DNA from: Candidatus Altimarinota bacterium
GTDB lineage: Bacteria > Patescibacteriota > Gracilibacteria > BD1-5 > UBA6164
DNA length: 64,000 nucleotides
Assembly: GCA_028691535.1 (NCBI GenBank)
Contig: JAQUZB010000007.1
Span: forward strand, 1 to 64,000
Direction: 5' to 3'
Under the pieces are notes generated by a model. The model ran no database searches. It saw only the letters and a list, made by a program, of their open reading frames with translations, and had not been told where the DNA came from. Below, in pieces: positions 31,794 to 42,478 of this stretch; position 1 is the first letter of the stretch; every line of letters begins with the position of its first letter. Both the position numbers and the translations under genes were made by a program.

Positions 31794-31871
31794 TGGTGCT
31801 CCCAGCAGGATTCGAACCCACGGCAGACCTAGGTTCGCGGCCTAGCGCTCTTCCAACTGAGCTATGGGAGC
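31794..31871 (-). tRNA. tRNA-Arg (anticodon GCG)
   Basis: 78 bases including an encoded CCA (31794-31796). Acceptor GCTCCCA/TGGGAGC with discriminator A, D stem GCTC/GAGC, anticodon stem CTAGG/CCTAG, loop CCGCGAA and T arm GTGGG-TTCGAAT-CCTGC with two wobble pairs. The anticodon is GCG, reading CGC and CGU. Unusual: position 33 is C instead of the near-invariant U, and the variable loop is 7 bases. Most bacteria use ACG (inosine-modified, also reading CGA); GCG cannot read CGA, which matches the absence of CGA codons in the window. Confidence 0.93.
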
Positions 31872-31994
31872 AATTAGCATATAATTTATATTAATAAAAG
31901 TGATTAAGTCAAAATTAATATATTATTAAAAAAAAATTAGTATTTTTAAAAAAAATGGTATAGTACTAATATATTATTATTCTAATCATATATA

Positions 31995-32804
31995 ATGTAT
32001 TTATCTGAAATTCAATCATTTAATATGTCTCAATTTTCAAATAATAGTGATTTTTATTCTAAATTTGAACCAATTGTTACAATTACTAGAGAAGTATATG
32101 CAAATGAAATATTATTTAGGGTTAATACTTTTAATAATGCACATATAAATTTTTTAAATGAATTAATAATTAGAAATGAAACATTTTTATTATTTATGAA
32201 AATTTGTAATAAAGCTTTTAGTGAAATAGTAATTAATAAAAGTATTATTATAAATGTAAATTTAGAAATTCAAGATATTGAAAATCCATTATTTTTACCT
32301 TTTTTGAAAGATTTATTATTAATTACAAATATAAATCCTAAAAATATAAATTTTGAAATTTTAGAAAATCAAAATATTGATAATGAAAACAAAGTAGAAG
32401 TATTATCAAAGTTAAAAGAGTTAAGTAAGATATGATTTGGATTGGTAATAGATGACTTATTTTCTTGATTTTCAAACAAGGAAAGAATTGATTTATTACT
32501 TTCAGAATGAATAAATCTATCATTAGTGAAAATTGATTGAAAATTTATACAAGAAATGTATTTATGTCATAAATATTGATTTGAAAGTTCAGATAGAGAA
32601 AAAAATTGATTGAAAATTTATACAAGAAATGATTATGATGATTTTGTTGCATATTTAAATTTACTTAAATTAAATTGAATAAAATTGGTAGCCGAATGAA
32701 TTGAAACTGATGAATTATTTGAATTTGCAAAATCATTATGATTTGATTATTTTCAATGATATTTATTTCAAGATTTCAAATATGATGAAATATATAAAAT
32801 ATAA
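31995..32804 (+). CDS. EAL-domain protein (c-di-GMP phosphodiesterase)
   Basis: 269 residues. EAL blocks: YANEILFRV (EAL signature region with the Glu kept), INVNLE (Asn), INFEILEN (Glu), LVIDDLFSGFS (DDFGTG variant with both Asp), LVKIDGKFI (Lys), KLVAEGIE and YFQGYLF. Metal ligands and catalytic residues appear intact, better than in the EAL protein at 18.6 kb. No sensor domain or membrane segment is attached. Between KIDGKF and VAEGIE there are about 15 more residues than usual. This segment contains the second copy of a 30-base repeat read in another frame (32602-32631). Confidence 0.88.
32529..32631 (+). repeat. 30-base direct repeat inside the EAL gene, copies in different frames
   Basis: AAAATTGATTGAAAATTTAT followed by ACAAGAAATG occurs at 32529-32558 and 32602-32631. 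The spacing is 73 bases, so the first copy reads KIDGKFIQEM and the second, shifted, NGLKIYTRN. Confidence 0.9.
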
Positions 32805-32880
32805 TATAAGTTAACAAAATATGTTGGCTTATTTTTTTATATTTATATAATTAAAATAATTTAAAAAAATATAGAAAAAT

Positions 32881-34536
32881 ATGCAAGAAAAATTAAGTTT
32901 GAAATGAAATATAATAAAATACGATAAAAATACTCTAAATAAAAGCATAGAAGAAGTAATAGATGCAAGATTTGAAAATGGAGAATTTATGCTTGAATCA
33001 AGTATTGATGATTTACATGATCCATATTTACTTATTGATATGGATAAAGCAGTTGCAAGAATCAAAACTGCAAAAGAAAAAGGTGAAAGAATTATTGTAT
33101 TTTGAGATTATGATGTAGATTGAGTAACTTCTACTAGTATTTTGATGCATTTTTTCAAAAAGATGTGAATGCAAGCAAGTTATAGAATCCCACATAGGGT
33201 AAAAGATGGTTATGGTATGAAAACATATTTTATGGACGAATTAGCTCAATTATGAGTCAATTTGGTTATAACTGTAGATTGTTGAACACGTGATATAGAA
33301 GTTGTTAAATATGCAAAAACTCTGTGAATTGATATAATTATAACTGATCATCATGCTGTACCTGATATAATTCCAGAAGAAGCGATTGCAGTTATAAATC
33401 CAAAAAGACCAGATTGTAATTATTTGTACAAAAATTTGGCTTGAGCATGAGTTGCTTTTAAGCTTATGCAAGCTTTGGCTTACGAATATATGACAAAAGA
33501 AGAAGCTAGAGCATATATAATTGAATCTATTGATATTGCAGCAATTTGAACTGTTGCAGACTGTATGAGATTGACATGAGAAAATAGAATCATAGTTATG
33601 GAATGATTAAAACAAATCAAAAAAACTAGGAGTTTATGAATAAGAAAACTTATAGAAGATAAGATTCATGATGATTTAGATGGCGATTTATTTGGGTTTT
33701 TAATTGGTCCTAGAATAAATGCAGCTGGTAGGATGGATAGTGCATACAAAGCTGTAAATTTGATATTAAATAATACTGATAGTGTATTTCAAACTATTAG
33801 TGAAATAGAAAAATTAAATGAACAAAGAAAATTTTTAACAAAAGAATTTAGTAATGACGCTATAAATAAAGTAAGTAAAACAGATAATCTACTTTTTTAT
33901 ATTTCTCCAGCAATTGAACACGGAATTATTTGAATTGTTGCAGGAAGAGTAACTGAGCAATTTTATAAACCTTGTATTTGTTTAAAAGATGAGTGAGATA
34001 CACTTGTCGCTAGTTGTAGAAGTCCTGAATATCATTCTATTATTGAGACTTTAGATAAGTACAAAGATTATTTTCTTCGTTATTGATGACATAAACAAGC
34101 TGCGGGTTTTTCTATTTCAAAGGAAAAATTTGGAGAATTTAAAACAAAAATCATAAATGAACTTAATAAAAAAGATTTTAGTCATTATAAAAAAGAGCTA
34201 AAAATAGATAAAGTAGTTAGATTAGAAGAACTATGATTTAGTTTTTTAAGTAAGGTAAATAGATATAAACCTTTTGGTATTTGAAATGAAAAACCATTAT
34301 TTTTAGTAGAAAACTTAGAAATTGAAAAGATGGATTTTATTTGAAAAGGCAGAGACCATTTGAGATTTACAACAAAACATTGATTTAAAATTTTTGCATT
34401 TTATATGTGAGATTTTTTTGAAGAAATAAAGAGAAGTAAAAAAAATGTGAGTTTAGTTTTTGATTTAAGTGAAGATTCTTGGAATGGGAATAAGAATTTG
34501 ATGTTAAAGGTTGTGGATATAATTTTGGAAAATTAA
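32881..34536 (+). CDS. recJ: Single-stranded-DNA-specific exonuclease RecJ
   Basis: 551 residues. DHH-superfamily 5'-3' exonuclease used in recombination and mismatch repair. Motifs: IVFGDYDVDGVTS (motif I), VITVDCGTRD, IIITDHHAVPD (DHH, motif III), IGTVADCM, GFLIGPRINAAGRMD, then the DHHA1 domain with IEHGIIGIVAGRV, YGGHKQAAGF and SCRSPEYHS. A C-terminal OB-like region closes with NVSLVFDLSEDSWNGNKNLM. Length is usual. The start ATG is 76 bases after the EAL gene. Confidence 0.96.
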
Positions 34537-34954
34537 TAAAAGAAAACAGTTGTAGTTTTGTAACTAAAAAAATCTCTCTACTTTTGTCACCAAAAGTACC
34601 AAAAGTGCTTAAGGATTCGAACTTTCGCAGAGAATTGATTTAAGTTTTATCTCTCGTATTACGGCGAAATCTCACCCTTAAGAATCCCATTGATACATAT
34701 CGAAAAATTATAGATAAAATTATTTCTAAAAGTTTTTTTGATTTATTTTTTTGAAAATATTAAAATAAAATATTGCAATATAACACTCAATGCGAATTGT
34801 CATCTGTTTTGTGCTCATTGCGGATTTTTAAGGCTGCATAAGCCTTAAAGACTTTTGGTACCTTTTGGTCACAAAAGTACATATGTTTTCTTTTGGTTAC
34901 AAAAGTAGGAAGTATTTTTTTTAAAAATATTATATATTCTAAAATTCATATTTT
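34537..34954. other. 418-base gene-free region with inverted repeats
   Basis: No convincing coding sequence in six frames read with table 25. It is visibly richer in G+C in two patches. Positions 34579-34614 and 34843-34879 are long imperfect inverted repeats. The 16-base near-palindrome CTTTTGgTnACaAAAG appears three times (34581-34596, 34862-34877, 34890-34905). A hairpin TTAAGGCT-GCAT-AAGCCTTAA lies at 34828-34848. It could be a MITE, a structured RNA or a protein-binding site cluster. Confidence 0.6.
34579..34908. repeat. Long inverted-repeat element
   Basis: The left arm starts TACTTTTGTCACCAAAAGTA and ends CTTAAGG. The right arm is its imperfect reverse complement, CCTTAAAGACTTTTGGTACC onward. 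A third partial copy at 34888-34908 sits just outside. No transposase, and no target-site duplication that I can recognise. Confidence 0.8.
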
Positions 34955-35410
34955 ATGAAACAAATTTCTCAGAAAATCATAGATTATGCTATTTGGTATT
35001 ATCTAAAATACTATCCTAGTCCAAAAAAGTTTGCAATAAAATTGAAGCAAAGATATGGTACTCAAAGTGAACTTTGAGAAAAATATTGATGAATAACTGA
35101 TGAGCAAATAAATTTTATAATAAAAGAAAAGTTATCAAGTATAGTAGTAGAAGATGAGGTAATAAAATCAAAAATCAGGATTTTAAAAGATAAGTGAAAA
35201 AGTAAGCTTTATATAAAGCAAAAATTATATGAAAGAATGGAACAAAAAGATCTTATAGAAACTTATTTAGAAGAAGCATTTTTAGATTGAGAGAATGAAA
35301 ATTTACTTAGAGAATTCAAAAAATTAGAATGAAAATTTGAAAAAAATAAGATATATGAAAAGTTGATTAGAAAATGATTTAATTATGATGACATAAAAAA
35401 ATTGTTTTAA
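34955..35410 (+). CDS. recX: RecX-like regulatory protein
   Basis: 151 residues, almost all helical. The pattern IIDYAIWYYLKYYPSPKKFA, then KLKQRYG, and KSKIRILKDKGKSKLYIKQKL followed by an alternating three-helix repeat matches RecX, which modulates RecA filaments. The YLKYYPSPKKFAIKL helix corresponds to the typical ALRLLARRPRSEAELR helix. RecJ immediately upstream (beyond the repeat region) gives a recombination context. Moderate confidence because RecX is poorly conserved. Confidence 0.75.
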
Positions 35411-35473
35411 AAAATTGATATATCTCAAAAATAATTATACTTAAAATAACTTTTAAAATATAATATTTAAAAA

Positions 35474-35818
35474 ATGAAAAAATTATTAACAATTATTATA
35501 TTATCATTTTTAATTTCTTGTTCATTAAATTCAAATACTACTACTAAAGTTGATGATAAAATAATTCAAGAACAAAAGAAAATAAATACTTTAATTAAAA
35601 AATCACCAGAAGATCAAAGATCAATTTTTTCAGAATTAAATAAAGCAAATTTAAGTTGAGATATAGATAAAAAACAAGAACTTTTAGATGAAATAAAAAA
35701 AATGGAAGAATCTAAGAAACTAGAATTAGATGAAGCAGTTAAAAAATGAGATAATGAAAAAGCAAAATCAATAAGAAAGGAAATGTTAATTTTTAATGAA
35801 TTTAATTATCAAAAATAA
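35474..35818 (+). CDS. Small lipoprotein, helical
   Basis: 114 residues. Lipoprotein signal KKLLTIIILSFLISC with lipobox L-I-S-C, then a hydrophilic, Lys/Glu-rich helical body (QEQKKINTLIKKSPEDQRSI, KKQELLDEIKKMEESKKLEL) likely to form a coiled coil. Twenty-four bases before the pilin-LRR gene on the same strand, so cotranscription and a joint surface role are likely. Family not recognised. Confidence 0.8.
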
Positions 35819-35842
35819 TTTTAAAAAATAATCATAAAAATC

Positions 35843-38722
35843 ATGTACCATTTAAAAATTAAAGTTAAAGCTTTTACATTAGTAGAATTAATAGTTGTAA
35901 TCACAATATTGGCAATATTATGAACAATAGCATTTATAAATTTGCAATGATATAGTACTGGTGCAAGAGATAGTAAAAGAATAAGTGATATAAATAATAT
36001 ACAAAAAAAGATAACAATAGAATTATCAAAATGAACATTATTGTCAAGTTTGATAAATACAGTAAAAACAAATACATGATTAACAATAGATGGTAATCCA
36101 GCAATATCAATCCAATGAACAGCAAATTTTCTTACACTAAAAGAGAATTGAGATAAGTTCAAAGATCCAGTAACAAAAGGAGATTATTTATTATCATATT
36201 CTATATGATGAACATGAACATGAGCATATAAATTCACACAAATATGAACAGTAAATGAAGAAAATAATCAAGCAGTAATAAAGTGAAATTACTATCAAAT
36301 GCAAGTATGAGATAGTCCAAGTATAACAGTAAACAATGAAGATTACTATGTAGTAGATGCATGAGTAGATTTACCATATATTGTTGATAATTCTTGAGAT
36401 TCAAGTAGTAATTCATCTAGTTGATGACCTGTTGTAACTTATGAATGTAATTGACTAATATGAAGCGCGAATCCAGATCAACGGTGAGATAATTATTGAT
36501 ACCAAGATTTTGATTTATGTACTAATACAATAATATTAAGTTCATTGATTAATATACCACTTTCAAGTAATCTAACAAATAATCCATGAGCTCGTGAAGT
36601 TTATGCATTTGTACTTGAACAATGAAAAACATATACATTAGAATCATTATGAAATGATACTGATAGTGATACTGCATTTTTTTTATATGATAATTTATGA
36701 AATAAATTAGCAATTAATGATGATTTAAGCAATGATATTTATAGATCTAGTATTACATATGTAGCACCTTATACATGATATTATTATTTATGAGTAATGT
36801 GATATGATGATTGATGAACTTATGCTGATTATACATTAAGTATAGATGATTGAAATAGTACTAATCCAGTTAATTGAATGTGTTGAAGTGATAATTGAAA
36901 ATTATTATTAGTTACACCAACAAACCTATGTAGTAAATGAACTTCATCAATAGTTACTGATCAGTGAGAATGATTAAATTATACATGGACTTGTGATTGA
37001 ATAAACTGAGGTGGGAATACTTCATGCAGTGCAATACATAAAGTAGCTATTGCATGTAATTATCAACAAGCTGATATTGATGCGTTAAATATTTCATGAT
37101 GATATGAAAATTTTAGTGTAACTGATGAAAATTATAATACTCTTACAACATTTCCACTTACAAAGGATCAATGGTGTAGTGTTACTAATTTGACTTGGAT
37201 TTGATGAGCAAATGTTACTCCAGAAATATTTACTTTAAATTTATTAACATATCTAAATTTATATAATAATTGAATTACAACTCTACCACCTGAAGTATGA
37301 AATCTAACTAGTTTAACTAATTTAGATTTATCTACTAATTCACTTACAAGTTTACCAGATGAAATAGGTAATTTGGCATATTTAGATTTTTTATGAATAT
37401 GATCAAATCAACTTACAAGTTTTCCAACAATAATATGAAATTTAAGTAATTTAACTAGTTTACAATTGTATAATAATAAAATTTCAAGTGTTACTCATGA
37501 AATATGAAATTTAACTAATCTAGTTAGCTTAGGTTTGGGTACAAATTTACTTAATGATTTACCATCAGAATTATGGAATTTAAATAAGTTAACTTATTTA
37601 TCTCTAAGTTCAAATCAGATTTCAAGTATACCGTCACAAATATGAAATTTAACTAATTTAACTAATTTAGATTTATCAACAAATCAAATTACTACTTTAC
37701 CTTCAGAATTTTCTAATTTGGTAAATTTGAAAACTTTATATTATGATAATAATCAAGTTGTAACGATACCACAAAGTATATTTAGTTTATCAAGTTTAGA
37801 AACTTTATATATGAGAAGTAATTTAATTACAACTCTACCACCGGATATATGAAATTTAACTGGTTTAACTACTCTTGATTTTGAAGCCAATAAAATAACA
37901 GGTATACCAGCAGAATTTTGAAATTTAATTAATCTATCATATCTACGTATTAGAAATAATAAAATTACAAGTATAGCACCAGAATTTTCTAATTTATCTA
38001 GTTTAACATCATTGTATATAGAGAGTAATCTTCTTACAACATTACCAGTAGAGTTTTGAAATTTAACTAGTTTAATTAGTTTATTTTTAGATTCTAATCC
38101 TTTAACAAGTATTCCATCTCAATTTTGAAATCTATCTAGTTTAAGAACTTTATATCTACGGAATAATCAATTAACAGATTTACCACTAGAGTTTTGAAAT
38201 TTAACTAGTTTAACTACACTTCATTTTTGAGCTAATCCAGCCACTAGTGTTCCAGATGCTATATTTAATCTTCCGAATTTAAAATATTTATGACTTTTAG
38301 ATATTCATAATATTGCAAGTATACAACCATCAATTTCAAATTTGACTAATTTAATTAGTTTAGATTTCCGGCGGGCAAGTAGTTTAACTACTGTTCCTCC
38401 TGAAATATGAAATTTACCAAATTTAGAATATTTATATTTTGGTAATAGTGCTTTAACAGTTTTACCATCAGAGGTGTGAAATTTATCTAAATTAAAAACA
38501 TTGAGAGCTTATAATACTCATTTAACAACTCTACCTTGAGAGTTAACTAATTTAACTAGTTTAACTAATTTTAGTTTAAGTGGTAATTCATGATTATGAC
38601 AACTTAATAAAGATTTTTGAATTAGCTCACCAAATAGTTCACAAGTTAATATTCCGACTACATGACAAACAATGACAGTTTGATGAAATTGAACTAACGT
38701 AGTTGTTACTGTAACCCCATAA
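35843..38722 (+). CDS. Giant pilin-like surface protein: type IV prepilin N-terminus, PPC domain and about 20 leucine-rich repeats
   Basis: 959 residues.
Residues 1-35: prepilin leader and transmembrane helix with cleavage site KA/FTLVELIVVITILAIL (Glu at +5), the substrate of the PilD encoded at 8.3 kb.
Residues 35-190: pilin-like head.
Residues ~210-335: a bacterial pre-peptidase C-terminal (PPC)-like beta domain, from LINIPLSSNLTNNPGAREVY to YADYTLSIDDG.
Residues ~340-400: a disulfide module with CSKGTSSIVT and WTCDGINGGGNTSCSA.
Residues ~455-945: about twenty 23-residue LRRs with consensus NLTSLTxLxLxxNxLTxLPxEI and GN encoded TGA AAT.
The LRRs are of the bacterial/SHOC2-like type used for protein binding. 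Four CGG codons are present. A pilus or pseudopilus adhesin for host contact is inference. Confidence 0.92.
37200..38660 (+). repeat. Leucine-rich repeat array (about 20 x 69 bases)
   Basis: Coding repeats with recurring AATTTAACTAGTTTAAC and ATATGAAATTTAAC blocks. Repeats are diverged at codon level, so they are not a recent expansion, except that repeats 5-7 and 12-15 are closest. Confidence 0.9.
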
Positions 38723-38723
38723 T

Positions 38724-38762
38724 TAAAAAAGAATATAAACTAAAGTTTATATTCTTTTTTCT
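38724..38762. terminator. Bidirectional terminator
   Basis: Seventeen-base stem AAAAAAGAATATAAACT with AA loop. It contains the last codons and stop of the convergent MFS gene. Confidence 0.92.
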
Positions 38763-40263
38763 TCATGATACTAAGTCAAAATATCCATAGTAATATTCAA
38801 CCAAATACGAAAAATGTTCACATATAACCAAATATTTGAATCAGTATTCATCAAATAATTAATCATCATACATTTGCTAAGTTTCAAAGCATCTTGATTG
38901 GAGCACTTGATGCATTTGCATCTATTTGTTTTAAGTTTTTCTTTTCAGCATATGTTTTGTTATATTCACTACTAAATTCTCATTGTGATAATGGCATACC
39001 AGCAGCATATCAGATACTGTTTAATAATCATAATCATAAAACTATAAATAGAGAATCAAATAATCAGAACATAAATATTGATAGACCAGATATTAAAACT
39101 CAGAACATTAAGACTTTATATGTTCATAATTTTTCTGATAAGCTTATAAGTGGAATTTGTGCTCAATAAGCTGGTATTGCTAAAAATGCAATAAATACAT
39201 AAGCAGTAAATATATTTTGTAAGTTAAATTTAGCTAACTCAGATGAGTTTGCTCACAAAACTCAATCAATAAAGTCAATCAAAAATGAAGTTACAAATGT
39301 ATCCCAAAATCCAAATAATGTAAAAATTCATCATACTACAAGTAATCTGTAATTATAAGGCGGTTGCATAAGTATTTCAAAAAAACTTTTTAAATCTTCT
39401 TTTGTTGTATCATAAACTTCTTTGAAATTTATAGAATTTTTAACTTCAATAGGCTTTAAAAATACTACTTTTAGATTCTTTGTTTTTTCAATTAAATCAG
39501 CTTTATTTGAAACAATACTTTTTGTATAATCATTTATTGAGTTAACTACTCATTCTTTTGTAATAAGTTTTAATTTTTTTAAATCATCAAATTTTAGTTC
39601 TATATCTGAATTATCAAAATATTTTATAATAAAGAATATAAATATTATTATAAGGATTACTAGTATAATAACAGCAATTAGAGTATTAAAAGCTAAGATT
39701 ATTCAAGAAGAAACAAGTCACACTAAACTTCAAACTCAACTATATATATTTCTTTTTGAAAATAGAGTTGCATATTCACTTGGGTCAGAATTATTCATGA
39801 TATATGAATAACTAGTTACATCACTTATTTCTTTTATTATTCAATATAAAGAAACAGAAACTAATAATAATACTATGTTAAATACAGATCAAAATATATT
39901 TTTTAAAGCTTCAACAGTAAAATCTAGTGATAAATCAGTTAAGTTTAAAGTATTTGTTTGATATATGAAATAAAGAAAAATCAGTGATACTAAAAGCATT
40001 AAGTATGCTCAAAATAAAAATATTTTTTTTGGAGTAAAGTATTTTTGAAATACTCAAACTGGACTATCTGCAAAAAATGAAACTAGGTTTCAAAGTCATA
40101 AAAATATTCATACAATCAAAGGACTTTGTAATTGTATTAAGAAGAAAAATACAAGAGTAAAGTGGAAACACATCCAAACAAAAGATGATATAAATCAATA
40201 CATCATAAAGTTTTTTTTCTTTACATCATTAAATCCGTTGTCTACAGTTATAAAATTTCCCAT
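38740..40263 (-). CDS. MFS-like multi-pass transporter
   Basis: 507 residues with about 12 hydrophobic segments in two halves. The halves are separated by a large hydrophilic loop (about residues 205-290: LKFDDLKKLKLITKEGVVNS and further). The N-terminal half contains GNLVSFFADSPVGVFQKYF, resembling the MFS motif-A loop; the C-terminal half has GFWDTFVTSFLIDFIDGVLG and GYAAGMPLSQGEF. Substrate unknown. The 80-residue central insertion is unusual for MFS. Convergent with the pilin-LRR gene, sharing a terminator. Confidence 0.78.
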
Positions 40264-40425
40264 CTTGAAAAAATTAAATTTAAAAATTATTATTTATATT
40301 ATTTTATCATTTTATGAAATTTAATGCAAAAAATATCAATTTTATTACTTTAATATTCTTATTTTTATTTTGTAATTTACTTATTTTTAAATATTATAAT
40401 ATAAAATATTTTCTAAAATATAACT

Positions 40426-41676
40426 ATGTCACAAAAAATTACTTGTCCGAATTGTAAAATAGAAATTGATTTAGATAAATTGGCAGATGAAAAATATAGT
40501 GAAATAATAAAAGAACAAGAAAAAAAACTTAAACAAGAACAAGAAAATCAAAGAGAAAAATTTGAAAAAGAATTGGAAGAAAAAACCAATGAAATGAGAA
40601 AAAAAGCTCAAGAATTTGCAGAAAAAAAAGCTGATGAAGAGAGAAAAAAAGTAGAAGTAGAAATGAAAGATATGCAAGAAAGACTTGAAAGATCTGAAAA
40701 AGAACAACAAGAATCAAAGAAAAAAGAACTTGATTTTATGAGAAAACAAAGAGAGCTAGAAGACAAAGAAAAAAATTTTGAGCTTGAAATGGAGAAGAAA
40801 ATGTTTGAAGAAAGAAAAAATATAGAAAAAAATTTAGAAGAAAAATTGAAAGAAAATTCTAAAAAAGAAATGGATGAAAAAATGCAAAGCATGCAAGAAG
40901 AATTTAGAAAAAAAGAATTAGAATATCAAAAACAACAAGAACAATTAAAAAAATCACTAGATGATGCAAAAAGAAAAGCAGAACAATGAAGCCAACAAAT
41001 TCAATGAGATGTGCAAGAAGATGATTTAAAAAATGCTATCACTCAAGCATTTCCAATTGATAAGATAGAAGATGTTGCTACTTGAATAAAATGAGCAGAT
41101 TTAGTTCAAATAGTTAAAAACAATTTTTGACAACAAGTTTGAATTATAGTTTGGGAAAGTAAAAATACAAAAGCTTGGCAGGATGCTTGGGTTATGAAAC
41201 TTAAGGATGATAAATTAAAAATAAATTGAAATATAGCAATTTTGGTAACTACAGTTTTACCAAAAGATGTTAAAAATTTTGCTATGATAGAAGATGTAAT
41301 GGTTTGTCTTCCTGAGTTTGCAATTGCTGTTGCTACTATGCTTCGTGATAAATTACTTTCTATTTCAAAAGTAGAAAAATCTCTTGAATGAAAGGATATA
41401 AAGATGGAAATGTTATACAAATATCTATCAAGCGAGGAATTTTCAAGTAAGATAAATATGATGGTTGATGTATTTTCAAACTTAAAAGCTTGAATTGACT
41501 CTGAAAGAAGAGCTATGGAAAAAAATTGGAAGAGAAGAGAAAAAGATTTAGAAAGAGCAACTTTTGCAATTACAGGTATGTATTGAGAACTTGAAAGTCT
41601 TATGTGACAAGCGCTACCTTGAGCTGAAAAATTGGAACTTGGTTATGGAGAAGTTGATTATGATTTAGAAGATTAG
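40426..41676 (+). CDS. DUF2130 protein with zinc finger and long coiled coil
   Basis: 416 residues. The N-terminus ITCPNCKIEIDLDKL holds a half zinc ribbon. Residues ~20-200 are a nearly uninterrupted Lys/Glu coiled coil. The C-terminal domain (AFPIDKIEDVATGIKGADLV, QQVGIIVWESKNTKAWQDAW, VTTVLPKDV, DVMVCLPEFAIAVATMLRD, MYGELESLMG) is the DUF2130 core. The core includes a WESKNTKAW block like the PD-(D/E)XK nuclease E-x-K. Family function is unknown; DNA or stress-related roles are suspected only from that motif. Nine bases upstream of mazG. Confidence 0.92.
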
Positions 41677-41685
41677 AAAAAAAAT

Positions 41686-42072
41686 ATGCATAAAAAAATA
41701 AAAGACTTATCTGAGAAAAGAATTAAATATTTGATAGAAAAACAAATACCTTTTTATAAGTGAAATAAAACTTATCTTGATTGAATTAGAGATGAATTAT
41801 ATGAAGTTGAAGATGAAATAAAGGAAAAAAATAGTGTTTATCTTGAAGATGAATTATGAGATGTTTTTTGGAATTATCTGTGTTTACTTCATAGTTTAGA
41901 AAACGAATGAAAAATAACTAATGCTGAAAAAGTTTTTGAAAGATGTTATAAAAAATTTGGTGAAAGAGTTGGTTATGATTGAGATTGATGACATAATTGG
42001 CAAGAAGTTAAAGACAAACAAAAACAAGAATTAAAATTAGAACATAATAAATTGTATAAAAATGACAAATAA
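41686..42072 (+). CDS. mazG: MazG-type nucleotide pyrophosphohydrolase
   Basis: 128 residues. All-alpha NTP pyrophosphatase: IRDELYEVEDEIKEKNSVYL and EDELGDVFWNYLCLLHSLEN form the EXXE(12-28)EXXD metal site. KKFGERVGYDGDGGHNWQEV completes the MazG C-terminal pattern. Single-domain form. It cleans non-canonical nucleotides or lowers (p)ppGpp. The gene overlaps yigZ by 11 bases, so the two are translationally coupled. Confidence 0.92.
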
Positions 42073-42475
42073 ATTATCTCTAGATTTTTGATGAAATGAA
42101 CCACAATTTAAAAGAAAGATATTGCAAAATGTAATCATAGACAGGAAAAGTAAATACAGTGTAGTTTCATGATTTGTAAAATCAAAAGAAGAAGTTGATA
42201 TTTTTATGAAAGATATTTTGAGGGATAAATATTTTGCAAATGCGACTCACAATACTTTTGCATACAGGATAAAACTTGAAAATTGAAGTGTCCTTGAAGG
42301 TAAAAATGATGACTGAGAAACTTGAGCTTGAATGTGTATTTTGAGAGAAATTCAAAGAGCTGATTATATAAATGTAATAATTATAGTTACTAGATATTTT
42401 GGATGAATCCATCTTCAAACTGATAGGTTTAAAAATGTAATTGAAGCAAGTAAAATAATTTTAAAAGAAATATAA
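42062..42475 (+). CDS. YigZ/IMPACT-family protein (UPF0029)
   Basis: 137 residues, N-terminal IMPACT domain only. ANATHNTFAYRI, DDGETGAGMCILREIQ (DGEPxGTAG block) and NVIIIVTRYFGGIHLQTDRF (VVVTRYFGG signature) are clear. The second domain found in full YigZ (about 200 residues) is absent. Function in bacteria is unclear; the eukaryotic homologue modulates GCN2. The start overlaps the end of mazG. Confidence 0.9.
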
Positions 42476-42478
42476 AAT

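Noticed and set aside
34579-34908. Insertion sequence
   Set aside because: No transposase reading frame with either code and no recognisable target duplication; kept as an unexplained inverted-repeat element.
37200-38660. CRISPR-like or minisatellite array (recurrent AATTTAACTAGTTTA blocks)
   Set aside because: The 69-base period encodes 23-residue leucine-rich repeats in one open frame, with diverged copies and no spacers.
40471-40892. Phe/Leu-rich reading frames on the minus strand
   Set aside because: They are antisense shadows of the Lys/Glu coiled coil of the DUF2130 gene.
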